A stretch of 64,000 nt of DNA, taken from NCBI GenBank assembly GCA_023374045.1, contig JAIOTZ010000259.1, positions 1-64,000 of the forward strand, read 5' to 3'. Both the position numbers and the translations under genes were made by a program. The stretch comes from Limonium bicolor (taxonomy: Eukaryota > Streptophyta > Magnoliopsida > Caryophyllales > Plumbaginaceae). A model generated the notes under the pieces. It saw only the letters and a program-made list of their open reading frames with translations, searched no databases and was not told the origin of the DNA. Below, piece after piece: positions 1 through 10,361 of the stretch. Within the stretch, counting starts at the first letter, position 1. Every line of letters begins with the position of its first letter.

Positions 1-99
1 TTTCAAGGAAGTGTTAGACCCAGATGAAATACTACATGATGAGGGTATAACGATCACTAAAGGAAGTAAGTTTCAAGGATTGGACTGATGAAATGGAAA
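1..99. other. Unclassified flank
   Basis: No coding region, RNA gene or transposon end is visible. It ends immediately before a CACTA terminus at 100. The three bases before that terminus (AAA, 97-99) would be the target duplication, but the partner copy is not in the window. Confidence 0.3.
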
Positions 100-1404
100 C
101 ACTAGTGGAACGGAAGGAATTAATCACTATTAAAAGGCCCCTTTAATTATGGCTTTGAACCGTGATTAACACATGTGTCATCTATTTCCTAGAGCTTTTT
201 AATTACAGTTTAAATCATAATTAAAAGCTTTAATCAGATGCGGGTCTAGAGAACTTTAGATTATTGTTAAATTCTGAACCGTAATCTAAAACCTTAGTGG
301 CGCACGCCAAAGGGCTTTAGATTACGGTTTAGAATTTAATCGTAATATAAAGCCTTTTTTACAAATACAACAGAAACAATAGCAGATTAAATTGTAGAAT
401 AACATCACAAAGCAACTCCAAAAGATCCATAACTTCATTCGATTGTAGAAGTCTAATAAGTTCAATTACAATCACCATAAAACATTCAAATAAAAATGAT
501 GCTTAATCAAAACCCAGCAATAGAAATCATGTCTTAAAATACAACAAGATCTAGCAAACAAAACCCAAAAGTCTAAGAAGTTTGTACCAACCAATGACTT
601 TAACAACTTAAAAAAAAACACATCTCCTAGCTTCTTACTGATCAGCTTTCAATCCCTCCCACACCATCCTTTCTTGTTCCTGCTTGATCTTTATTAATAT
701 TGTGTAGGGAGTCCTGGGGACCCAACGGGAAGGTATACTTGTCTGGTGGGAAGGGACATTCTGGCACATTTTAGAGGGCAATAAGCCACAACCCTCACCA
801 GAGGAGTTAGTAGGCTTTTTATCTTTACCAACATCCACCACTTCTACCTCATCGATGCATACTATCTTCCTTGGCGACGACCTACTCAGGTTGTGTATAA
901 CATACATCTGCATTAGTCTGTTATACAAACTCATATTCTAAGCATCAAATAGAGAAAGTGTTATCATAAAGACACATTTAAAATAAACATTGAATTGCAG
1001 GGATGATTATTACCTGTTAGATGTGCCATTTTCCTTTTTGGCCGTCCTTTTTGGCCGGCCTAGCAGATGAGGTTGATCCTAGGATAGTCATAGGATCATC
1101 CTGTGGCGATAGTTAACCCTATATAATAGAAATTTTATGTTTTAGATGGAGTTGCATAATGTAAGTTGACAAACCAAACATGCATGAATTTGTAACAGGT
1201 TGCTAAGCTATGCAATATTGAAAAAAAACACAATATATTAACCTCAAGAAATAAAAAAATGGTACATAGATTCATAGGTTACATAGTTCATCGGAAGTAC
1301 AATATATTAACCTCAATATATTATCCTCTCTTCTCTGTAAAAACTTCATCAATTCAGAGGGCAAAAAACAGTGTTCAACCGCTCAACTTTAGACAAGGGT
1401 TTTC
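100..1404 (-). mobile_element. CACTA (En/Spm-like) element, one end only
   Basis: The segment starts with CACTAGTGGAACGG, the hallmark terminus of CACTA transposons. It is followed to about 360 by subterminal repeats in both orientations of motifs such as TTAATTACAGTTTAAAT and ATTACGGTTTAGAATTT, as is usual next to CACTA ends. An open frame on the minus strand (635-934) points toward this end, so this is probably the 3' end of the element. The opposite end is absent: at 1405 a reverse-oriented LTR begins, apparently inserted into the interior. From 935 to 1404 I see AT-rich, intron-like sequence only. Confidence 0.6.
635..934 (-). CDS. Possible terminal exon of a CACTA-element gene, unknown function
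   Basis: An open frame of 99 codons on the minus strand, about 270 bp from the CACTA terminus and pointing to it. The predicted product is mixed-charge, begins MSLYNRLMQMY and contains the stretch RKIVCIDEVEVVDVGKDKK; I recognise no catalytic motif. The 14 bases before the ATG end in an AG (TGCTTAG), and 90 bp upstream there is a donor-like CAG/GTAATA, so it may be the last exon of a spliced element gene. The upstream frame does not join cleanly, so either the boundary is wrong or the gene is broken. It could also be a chance frame. No membrane segment or signal peptide is evident. Confidence 0.25.
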   Translation of the reverse strand: MSLYNRLMQMYVIHNLSRSSPRKIVCIDEVEVVDVGKDKKPTNSSGEGCGLLPSKMCQNVPSHQTSIPSRWVPRTPYTILIKIKQEQERMVWEGLKADQ

Positions 1405-1505
1405 TGTAACACCCATACTTCATAATCATGTCTTAATCACGTCTTTAACATAATCAGTTAAACTTAAGCAGCGAAATTTAAATATAATCAACTTAAACCA
1501 TTGGT

Positions 1506-1960
1506 GTTACCGCCATTACTCACCCATGTGAGTAATGTATCATCTAATTACCACATACAATAAACACTGTGATGACCGAGAGATAGTTTGATCCACAATT
1601 TACAACCCTTTACTGAAATACATATGAGCAGTCTAATCTTTACCATAACCACACATCCTAATGTATAATCCACAAAATACAATCCAAAATTATAATCCAC
1701 AAGCATAATCCAAACGATTAGTATACCACTAACTACCTCATCCCGCACTTCAACATCATTCTTTTAACACCCCTCTCGTTAATCTCGTATTAGTCACACT
1801 CGTAACGTAAGTAAAACAGTCACAATGGGAATTAAAGTACAATCGTCCTCACTCGGGTGTCATGCCATTACTCACCCATGTGAGTAAAGAAGTAAACATT
1901 TAACATAATAATTGAACCAATAACCACTGTGATCATCCGAGATATTCTACTACATTATAT
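1506..1960. repeat. Internal duplication of the hairpin region in LTR H
   Basis: The block from the hairpin through CACTGTGATGACCGAGAGAT (about 1514-1583) recurs diverged at about 1866-1945 (hairpin, then CACTGTGATCATCCGAGATA). The offset is about 350 bp. This is a segmental duplication inside the LTR. Confidence 0.6.
1514..1537 (-). other. LTR-end hairpin (element H)
   Basis: Perfect inverted repeat CATTACTCAC / GTGAGTAATG around the 4-base spacer CCAT, 109-132 bp from the LTR 3' end. It is homologous in position to hairpins in A, B, C, F and G but has a different stem sequence. A second, slightly imperfect copy is at 1866-1889. Confidence 0.75.
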
Positions 1961-3540
1961 ACAATACTAATTCCATAATCTAAAAAAAACGACTAGTGAG
2001 AAACAAAATCGAATCTCAAGTTTACAATCATAATGTAACAATACAATGCGAGTCTGAGAAGTGCGATAACAAAAACAAAAGTCCTCTACTCGAGGTCCCG
2101 TATTACGGCTTCATAACACGATCAAGTCCCTATAATGTGGTGTCGTATAGGCTCAGCAAAACACTGAATATGCTAAAGTGTAATCCTAGATCCTTTAAGT
2201 TTCTTAGGTCATTTTAGCCATCTTGACATAAGGTTAATTACATGCTGTATCATTTTACAGTTTATAATGAAAGCAGTAAATAGTGTGAGTAAACACCCAA
2301 CAGTTCATTCAATACATCAATACATTTCACAAGCATACATTGCATAATGAAAGACAACGATAAGTGCGATAAAACGCGAAGGTTGCTTTCAGCGAAGGTA
2401 CTTGTCACTTGGCCTTCAAGGCTCATTAATGATTACCGTGTATAATCTTATACTTAATTGGGTGTCATGTTAGGACAACCCGTATTTATCTTCAATGAAC
2501 ATCATCCTGTGTGCACCAACAGCAGTGCCCTCCGGCCAAAGATCCGTGGATCTCGGGACTTCCTCTTGCCTAATAAAGGTGTCATTAAAAGGCCGTAGCC
2601 ATGTACCAACAGCAGTACACTTTGACCAATGATCAATCTGACTTGTTGGAATTTAACAAGAGTAGACTCGATCCGGGTGTTATACTCTAGTGATCACTAG
2701 CGCAACCAGTAGTCAAAAACTAAATTGGATTTTCATTTCATCATATACATTTTCCATTGTGTGATTAAGTAGTTAATCAGTTACCTAAGATCCATTCTTA
2801 GGTTATGGAGAATTCAATTAATATAGATGCCTTATAGGTCTTACACAATACCTAGAAGTAATCTAGGTCATATTCATGTTCAGGAACAATGCTATAGAGA
2901 TCGGTATTCTCGAGTCTCGTTCCTAAGTGTTTTACTTAGGTTAATTATGAATGTAACATCAGTTGTACTTTAGTAAGTAATGACATCTCCTAATTTGTTC
3001 GTATCTAAGTCAAGTGATAATCAGTATCACTTTAGTCCGACAGACGTTCACGCACAATTATAAACGCTTGATAGTCGAACAATTGAATCATACAATTCAT
3101 GCATATCACACATATCGCTCTTAAGCAATTTAAACAATAACATCTAAACCCAAGGAAACCCTCAGGATGTTCAGACCACATAATTAACATACAGTGCACC
3201 GAAATAAATGCTATAGCGTGTGTTATCACGCTCCCCTGACACTCCTCATAGCTTTAGTATCTGGAATAAATATATAACACTGAGTTAATCCCTAAGATTA
3301 GCTTAACTCGGTATATCCGAATAAACATTATATCTTGACAGTTAACCCCTGTAAACCAGCTAGTTAAGTTTGTTCGGGTTTTTGAATCAAGTTCAGGATT
3401 AGTTTAATTCCTCATTGTTAAGTTATAAATAACTGTTTAGTACTATAGTACTACTTAAGATTAAATCCTTGTAACCATAATAATTTATTTATAGGTTATA
3501 AATCTGGGTTATACATACTTACTCACTTGCATATTATTTG

Positions 3541-5464
3541 TGAAATACCCCAAACCTTAATTACATTAACTAATAATAAATTAATTAAATGGAAGAATTC
3601 AACCAAGGGTTAGTCATTAAATTATAAAGACTAATAAACCTTAAACTCATTAAGGAAATATATACCTCTTAATATAGACACTAGGACAAATATATGTAGT
3701 CCGGATAAGTTTTAAGACATACAACAGAATGACTACAGACTGTAGAATCACGACTACAGACTGCAGAATCGTGACGAGAGGGGCCTTAATGCTTTACTAT
3801 AGTCGTGAAAAGACAGGGTTAAGTCAACTGCCGAGAGAAAAGAAGTAGGTGGCTACAACACAAAAGTGCAGGTAGTTCACCTTAGTGCCGCAGGTAGCTG
3901 GATCACTAAGTGAGCAGGTAGCTCCTTAGTACCGTGGCAGGTAGCCCTGTACAAAATAACACATAAAATTTTAGATTTCCACCAAAAGGTAACTGATTTT
4001 TATGAGAGGAAAGGACACTCCAAAAGTGCTTTTTACTTTTGTAAGAAGCTTCCTAGACACACAAAAGTCTACTCTCCATGGGAACTACAACACACTTAAT
4101 TAATTACACTCTCTCAAACTCTTTCCATCCTCCTTGCCCATACCCATGAAATTCAGCAGCTCTCCCTCTCTCTCAACTGATGGTAAGTCTCTATTTCCTT
4201 CTCCATCTTCTTCCTTTGAGCTCCAATGAAGAACATAAGTTCTTGCTCTTAAACACTAATTTTTGCTCCAAATCTCTTCCTTTCGTCAACAAAGGCTAAG
4301 TATTCTTCTTCTCCTCTTGGTAGAGCCAATAATCTGCTGTTAAAAGTGCTGTAAAACCATGAGCAAACAGCAAGTAGTGGGCAAACAAAGTTTGGGAGCA
4401 AATGAAGACAAAAATCACTCCTTAAGGTAAAAATGTGCTCTAAGCTCCCACCTTCCTCACTATTCTTGTAATGGCTGATTTCCATGAGTATTTCTACTCA
4501 TTTTCATCCCCTTATCATGCTATAACAGCAACCCTTTCAAAGAAAAAGTTGGTGGCCGAAAACTTCACAAAATCATCCTTTAATGAGTTTTCAAAGGGTA
4601 AGTTAAACTAGACCTTCTCATGTGTTTTAATCAAGTTCCTTAGTATGGTTTAGAGGAGAACTAACTCTCCTTATACTGTCCAAAATTAGGGCCGAAAATC
4701 ACCTTGAAAACTCCTTGAAATTTATAGGTACAAATCATCTTCTTAAGGCTTATTTTCATGCTTTAAGATTCTGCCTATGTTAGGCTACTCTTATAGCTTA
4801 AACATATCTTATTATTTATGTTAAATATGTCAAGAAGTTGGACAAAACTTCCCTAGACATCCGTGAGCTTGCAAGGAAGGAAACTAAGTGAAAAAGTCAT
4901 TTTCAAAGGGTAAGAACAAAATCTAAACCCTAGACTTATAAATTAATGCATAGGCTGAGTATTGGTGTCTAAATATGACCTACCATCAAAATAATGTGTA
5001 GAAACATGAGTGGTGTGAAGAAAACCAAGAGCTAGGCTTCAAAATCCAAGGTAAAACCTTAATGCCCATATTCATGCTTTAAGGTGTTTTGTTCTTGTGT
5101 ACTAAGTTAAGGCCAAGAGTGGATTGATAAAAATGGTCAATATTGACCCTAAAATGTCTAGGAAATAATATAGCCAACTTTTTTTATTCACTTAAATGAT
5201 ATAAAGCCATAATTGTCAAATTTAAGACATTATGGGGCAAATTTGTAATTTCCATAAAAATATGGGTATACAACAGTAAAGCCGTGAGTGGTATGCATTT
5301 TTAAGACCATTTAATTGTAATTTTAATTTATACTATGGTTGGCAATAAGGCCATGTCATTAGGCCAAGTTTATAAGAGTTTAAATGCTTTTAAGTATTTT
5401 AGGTTTAAGCTTTCGGGTAACTTTTGAGTTAGCGAGAGTGAACCTGCTGTTGGAATGTTATTTA
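3541..5464 (+). mobile_element. LTR fragment D, first part (forward)
   Basis: It starts with TGAAATACCCCAAACC, the same LTR 5' terminus as element A at 5721. No polypurine tract precedes it, so it is a 5' or solo LTR. The layout resembles the A LTR: an AT-rich 5' part, then a pyrimidine-rich stretch (about 4100-4260) that in such LTRs lies near the transcript start. It is cut at 5465 by a Tat/Ogre-type LTR and seems to continue at about 25.0 kb. Small open frames show no domain. Confidence 0.55.
3731..3945 (+). repeat. Short direct repeats in LTR D
   Basis: GACTACAGACTGTAGAATC is repeated with one change about 21 bp downstream. From about 3871 the motif GCAGGTAG occurs four times at roughly 25-bp spacing. 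The function is unknown. Confidence 0.6.
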
Positions 5465-5720
5465 TGTAGACACCCAAAATTCTCACCCCATAAAGTAAAA
5501 TTCAGACAAAATAAAAAAAAAGAGTTTTCGCCTTTCTTTTTAAAACTTGTTCATGTGAATACCAAAATGAAACTGTCATTTCATGACAATTTTTTTAAAA
5601 ATCATTTTTCAAAGCATCTGATGTCAAACCCATCCCTCTTCATTACTTACTTATTTTACCATTTTATTTTCGATTTATTTCATGTTAGTCGGTTCCGTAT
5701 TTTATTTTCCTATTAGTTTT
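5465..5720 (+). mobile_element. Tat/Ogre-like LTR (T), 5' part
   Basis: It begins TGTAGACACCCAAAATTC, a start I associate with LTRs of the Tat/Ogre group, followed by T-rich sequence. Element A is inserted at 5721 with its left target copy GTTTT at 5716-5720. The same T-rich sequence continues after the right copy at 19838-19842. Confidence 0.6.
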
Positions 5721-8223
5721 TGAAATACCCCAAACCTTGATATGTTGTTTAAACATTAAACTATGGTATATTTAGGCTGAAAAGTGCCTTAGAAATGATA
5801 TTAAGTGAATTAAACCATAGTAAAAGCAATAAAGTACCATAAGCACAGTTTGAGCAAAAACATGCTCTAAGCTTGGAGTGAACATGGTTGGGACCCAAAG
5901 AGCCCACCAAGACTTAATAATATTCAATTATGAATTAATAAGGCTAATTAAGTCCTCAGGGAACGTTGGTGGACAATTAAACCAAACAAAACACAAGAAA
6001 ACACCTTAAAGTTAATTTAAGCAAATACTTGCTCTAGACTTGGTGTAACCTTGTATAACACCTAAAGGTCAATCTTAGACCTTATAAAAATGCTAATGAA
6101 CATGTTAAATCAATTACTAAACAAAACCAAGCTTGAAAACAAGTTAAAACACAAAATGTGCTTTAAGGAGTCTTAAAGCACATTTTTGAAAAATTGTCTT
6201 GTAAATGAGTTTTGAGTGGCTAGATGACCATCATTACTCTTTAATTAATATGTGTACTACTTAGTATCACATTAGGAAGTCTAAATCAAGGGGAACTCAA
6301 AAATTTCACAAATATGTGCCTTAGTTTGTGAATAGTAACTAAATTAAGCTAGTTCATAACATAAGTCAACATAAGCAATTTAATTGGTCAACAAAGACCA
6401 TAAAACCCCTAAGTACTAAAAGGGGGCCGGTTTTAATTGTGGTGAGTCACCATTTTTACTAGCTTGATAAGTAAATAAAGATGACAACTAAAGCTACTAT
6501 TTGCTTTCAGCTTAAATATCTCCAAAAGCAAGCTCTCATTTCATTTCTCCTTTCCCACTCATTTCTACCGTCTCCAACCTTCTTCCTCCTCTCTCCATAG
6601 GTTTTTCTACAGCAAACCATACCATCTCCATCTTTGAATGCTTGTAACTTCTAGCTCCATGATCCAAATTAAATTTCAAGACTACCATTCTTCTAGTTAG
6701 GCCAAGCTCTACAACTTTGTCTTTTCAAATCTTCAAGAGCTCCATTTCGGTGCCATGGAGATTCACCATTGAAGGAGCTTAAGCTCATCTTTTCATGCCT
6801 TGTCATCCTCCTTTGCTTAAAGGTAAAGAAAATCAAAGAAAAACTCCATTTCCTCTTGTTTTTGTGTTGGCTGAAAATTCACCATGTAATGGTGTCTTCT
6901 TTTGGTTCTTTCATAGCTTTATTCCAAACTTCAATGGACTAGGTGGAGTCCTCTCTTGATATTTAATCAAGTTCCCTTGCAAATCCAAGGTAAACATCTC
7001 ATTTAGTGTTTAAAACACTTATGTTAATCTAGTGTTTATTCATGAGCTTAGGTATAATGCCTAATGCTCAATATCCTTACTTGTATATTGATTAGAAGTT
7101 TGACAAGCAATCAAAAACACCTTGCTGATTTTTAATCAAGAAGGGCAAGGAAAAACAAGTGAGGAAGTTTTGAAGAGAAAGAGGTAAATGAACTACCTTA
7201 ATGAAGTTTTATATGTCTTAGGAAATTGAGCTTTAAAATGCTTAATAAACTACCTAAAGAGACAATGGGAAATGAGCTAGGAAACTATCCACAAGGTGGA
7301 CTAAAAGGACATGTGAGCATTGTTGTGTGTATTCGCAGGTTGAAGGCATTTAAATGTGGAAATTCAGTGTTTAAGTTTAATGCAATTCAAGGGCCTAAGA
7401 GCCAAGCAATTTAAGTTTATGCACTATATTGTGATGTAGTGTAGTTTAAAGGTTTAGTTGTGTGTAAAGAGCATCTCTTGTGAAGATGAATGTCATGGAT
7501 GGTTAAAGGATGAAAAACAATATGTTTGTGTGTAAGGAATGAGTATTAAGTGATTAAGTGTTCTTGGTTGTCAAAAGGTGAAAACCTAAGTGTTTGGGTT
7601 TGAGAATATACAAGAGAAGCTATGAAAAAATTTAGTTGACAAACAAAGGAGTTTATGTGTTGTAATGAGATTTAATGACCTAGGAGGTACTAGGAATTTG
7701 TTAAGTGTCAAGATGGAGAAAGAAAGTGAAATAAGGTGTTCTTAAGTGTTAAGATGCCTTGGGCATAGTCTTGGAGGGTTTAGAGATCAAATGGGTGTTC
7801 ATACACACCAAAGTCATATTATGTGAAGTGTAAAGCCTTGTGCAAGTTTTGGTAAACAAAGGAAAAGAATAATGCCTTGTGAAGGTCTAAGTGTAAACTT
7901 GTGGAAATAGAAGGAGTTGTGTAATGGAGGTGTTTGTGAGAAATAATGCTTATGGAGTAGTGGTAGTGTTAGTGAGGTAACATTTTGGTTAGTGGTGCTG
8001 TAGGTATAAAACTAACACTTAGAAACCTAAGGAAAATATTGCAAGTGTTAAGAGATTTTATAAGTAATTGAGTAACAAGTTTGGTGATGATTTAGAAAGG
8101 GTTAGTGCATGATTTAAGGTGTTTAAACATGTAGAAAACATGTGGAAAGTTTAGGAAATGATTGGAGGTGAATTAGGGGTTGAAAACTGGTGGAAAACTG
8201 TAAATTATGACGGTTCCATAGGT

Positions 8224-8475
8224 GGTCCGGGTTTGCAAATCGATACACAAACCCGGACCATAGCAAAAACATGACATAAAGTGATTTCAGGGGGTGGTCC
8301 GGGTTTGTAAACCCGGACATATACCCGGACCACATGAAAAATGTAACAGAAAGTGAAATCTGTGGTTGGTCCGGGTTTGTAAACCCGGACATATACCCGG
8401 ACCACATGAAAAATGTAACAGAAAGTGAAATCTGTGGTTGGTCCGGGTTTGTAACCCCGGACACAAACCCGGACC
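8224..8475 (+). repeat. Array of four dyad-symmetric GGTCCGG motifs (A, 5' LTR)
   Basis: There are four units at about 72-bp spacing. Each is about 36 bp and has the form GGTCCGGGTTTG ... ACCCGGACC. The linkers of the middle units are nearly identical (ATGAAAAATGTAACAGAAAG). Each unit could form a strong hairpin in DNA or RNA on either strand. Similar arrays occur in the LTRs of B and in the reverse LTR at 58.3 kb. Confidence 0.85.
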
Positions 8476-10230
8476 ATGCTAATTTTTCAACAGAATGTGT
8501 TTTTAAGGTGGCTAATGATGGGGAAGTGAATGGTATTGGTTTTAGGAGTTGTTAAGGCCTTGTTTGATGATATTTAAAGGCCATTATAAGTATAAACAAG
8601 TGTGAGAGTGAATGTGTAGGTTTTGAACTCAAGATCACGGAAGTAAATTAAGTATAACGGGGTGACGGGGCTAACTATGGGCGCATTATACGTTAAACAA
8701 ACATGTTACCCCAATGTTAATGAAAGTAATTGTAATGTTACCAGTTGTTCGAGAATTATTCGAGGAACCTAGGAGGACACAATATAGTGGACCGTGGTGA
8801 CAGGTATGGTTTTCTTGCAACCTGTGTCCTACCGGATTACACCGGCTTGTATGCCAATGTGTTTTTCTGAATGTTTGCCACCTTTTAAGATAAAAACATG
8901 TAATGAGTTTACAGTTTTTTAATTATGTGGCTTGCGTAGTTCCGATACCGTTTAGCTTTAAATATGCGCTAAACTTAACTAACCGACTATAGGATACATA
9001 ATAGATCGGTATTCGGATTTAACGACCCAAACCAAGGGAACGTTCTAACCACGGCTATGCGTGAGTTAGTTATGTGTTGTTTGTGCGTGTTAGTATGTTC
9101 ACTACCCCTGTGTGTGTCTAACTAGACCTGACCACCTATGTGTGAATTAATGTACTAAGTCCAATAATGAGACTTCTAACAAGTGCTAACCGGGGAGTGA
9201 GGAGTCCGGTAGTTCCAGCGTGTGAGTATGGGGGGCGTTGTCATGTCAGGTTCGATCCTCTCCGTATGTTATGGTTGTTTTCCATTTTGGTTCTCAACTT
9301 TCCCATTAGCTTAACCAAGGCTATTACTCACTCACGTCGGGCCCAGGGGCCTACTATGTTTGTTCGGTGTGCTTGGATTACTATATCCGACGCACCTTGG
9401 TGTTAAGTTATCCGTTCATTTAACGAGACGGTAATGAGTTATGTAACGAGCTTATCATGAGTTTGGCAACATTCTCTAGGCTCTACAAGTGAACTAATTA
9501 TGTTTGGGTCGGTTCCTAAAGAGAACCGTTCCCGTTATATTATATGTTATTGTTGTACTGCAATTCTTATTGCGATGTTATGTTGTACGTACGTTGAAAC
9601 GTGAAATGGGTTGTTATGTGGAGTATGTGGATCATGGATATGAATCCCAGTTTATTATAAGACGATTTGGAGAATAACCCGACTCGTGGGTAAGTGTCAT
9701 CTATTAAGGAAATAGCTCTAATAGAGGAGAAACCCTCTACGGTTAAGAAACACAATGTGCGATTTATCGAGAATAGATGTGTTGCTTGTTTGTTGAGCCC
9801 ATTGTCGTGGAATGTAATGTGATGTGTGTTTATAGTTTACATGCATGAATTGAATATAATCAACCGCATGCTTAGACGACAATTAGTTGTGCGTGGCCCG
9901 GTAGCATGCGGGCTGCGGGATTACCATACCAGCAAAGGTGCTGAGCCCCCTGGGGGCCACCCTTTCTTTCCTTTCCTATTTCAGGTACATGGAGCTGGAA
10001 GCCGTTCGAGAGTAGGACGGGGTAGTTGTTTGTACATGGGTAGCCATTTAAATTGTGTATGTATTGTAGGTGTAGTAAGACCGAAATTGTTATCGGCATT
10101 AGTTTTGTAAATACTCGGTACAGTTGGAAAGTATATGTATATTGGTTGTTGTTAATGGAAAGGGATAGTAATGTGTAGATGCTCGGGAATCTAGTCCATC
10201 AGACCGATACAATGTATATGTATTAGCCTT

Positions 10231-10252
10231 GTTAGCCACGTGGGTGGTTAAC
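10231..10252 (+). other. LTR-end hairpin (element A)
   Basis: Inverted repeat GTTAGCCAC / GTGGTTAAC with spacer GTGG; nine pairs, one of them G-T. It lies 92-113 bp before the LTR 3' end. The 3' LTR carries the same hairpin at 19724-19745. Confidence 0.75.
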
Positions 10253-10349
10253 GGCGTGTAACACCATTGAGTTAAGTAATGTGATGAGTTAAGTTTTCCG
10301 CTGCGATTGTTGTTACTAGTGATGTTGTTAGTTGGGGTGTTACAAAAAG

Positions 10350-10361
10350 TGGTATCAGAGC
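10350..10361 (+). other. Primer binding site of element A
   Basis: TGGTATCAGAGC, five bases after the LTR end, is the classic plant retrotransposon primer site complementary to the 3' end of initiator tRNA-Met. It fixes 5721-10344 as the 5' LTR. Confidence 0.92.

Larger units (their letters stand above)
1405..3540 (-). mobile_element. LTR fragment H (reverse), long-LTR Ty3/gypsy type
   Basis: It starts with TGTAACACCC, which read on the minus strand is the GGGTGTTACA 3' terminus shared by LTRs of elements A, B, C, F and G. About 110 bp inside lies the same kind of hairpin found in those LTRs. No open frame has recognisable domains. The LTR is interrupted at 3541, where a forward LTR starts, and its 5' part is not found again with certainty. 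Confidence 0.55.
5721..10344 (+). repeat. 5' LTR of element A (4624 bp)
   Basis: It runs from TGAAATACCCC to GGGGTGTTACA. A row of dyad-symmetric motifs lies at 8224-8475 and a hairpin at 10231-10252. The pyrimidine-rich, splice-like region at 6530-6990 suggests a non-coding leader. Open frames at 8123-8477 only translate the dyad array. No gene is supported. Confidence 0.92.

Noticed and set aside
8224..8475. Possible CRISPR-like array (repeated palindromic units with similar spacing)
   Set aside because: This is a plant LTR; the linkers are as repeated as the units, and no cas gene is present.
8123..8477. Overlapping open frames on both strands giving GFTNPDHP-like repeats, also at 17640-18059, 28745-29044 and 45732-46056
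   Set aside because: The frames only exist because the dyad array is short-period and free of stops. They recur wherever the array occurs, on both strands, and resemble no protein.
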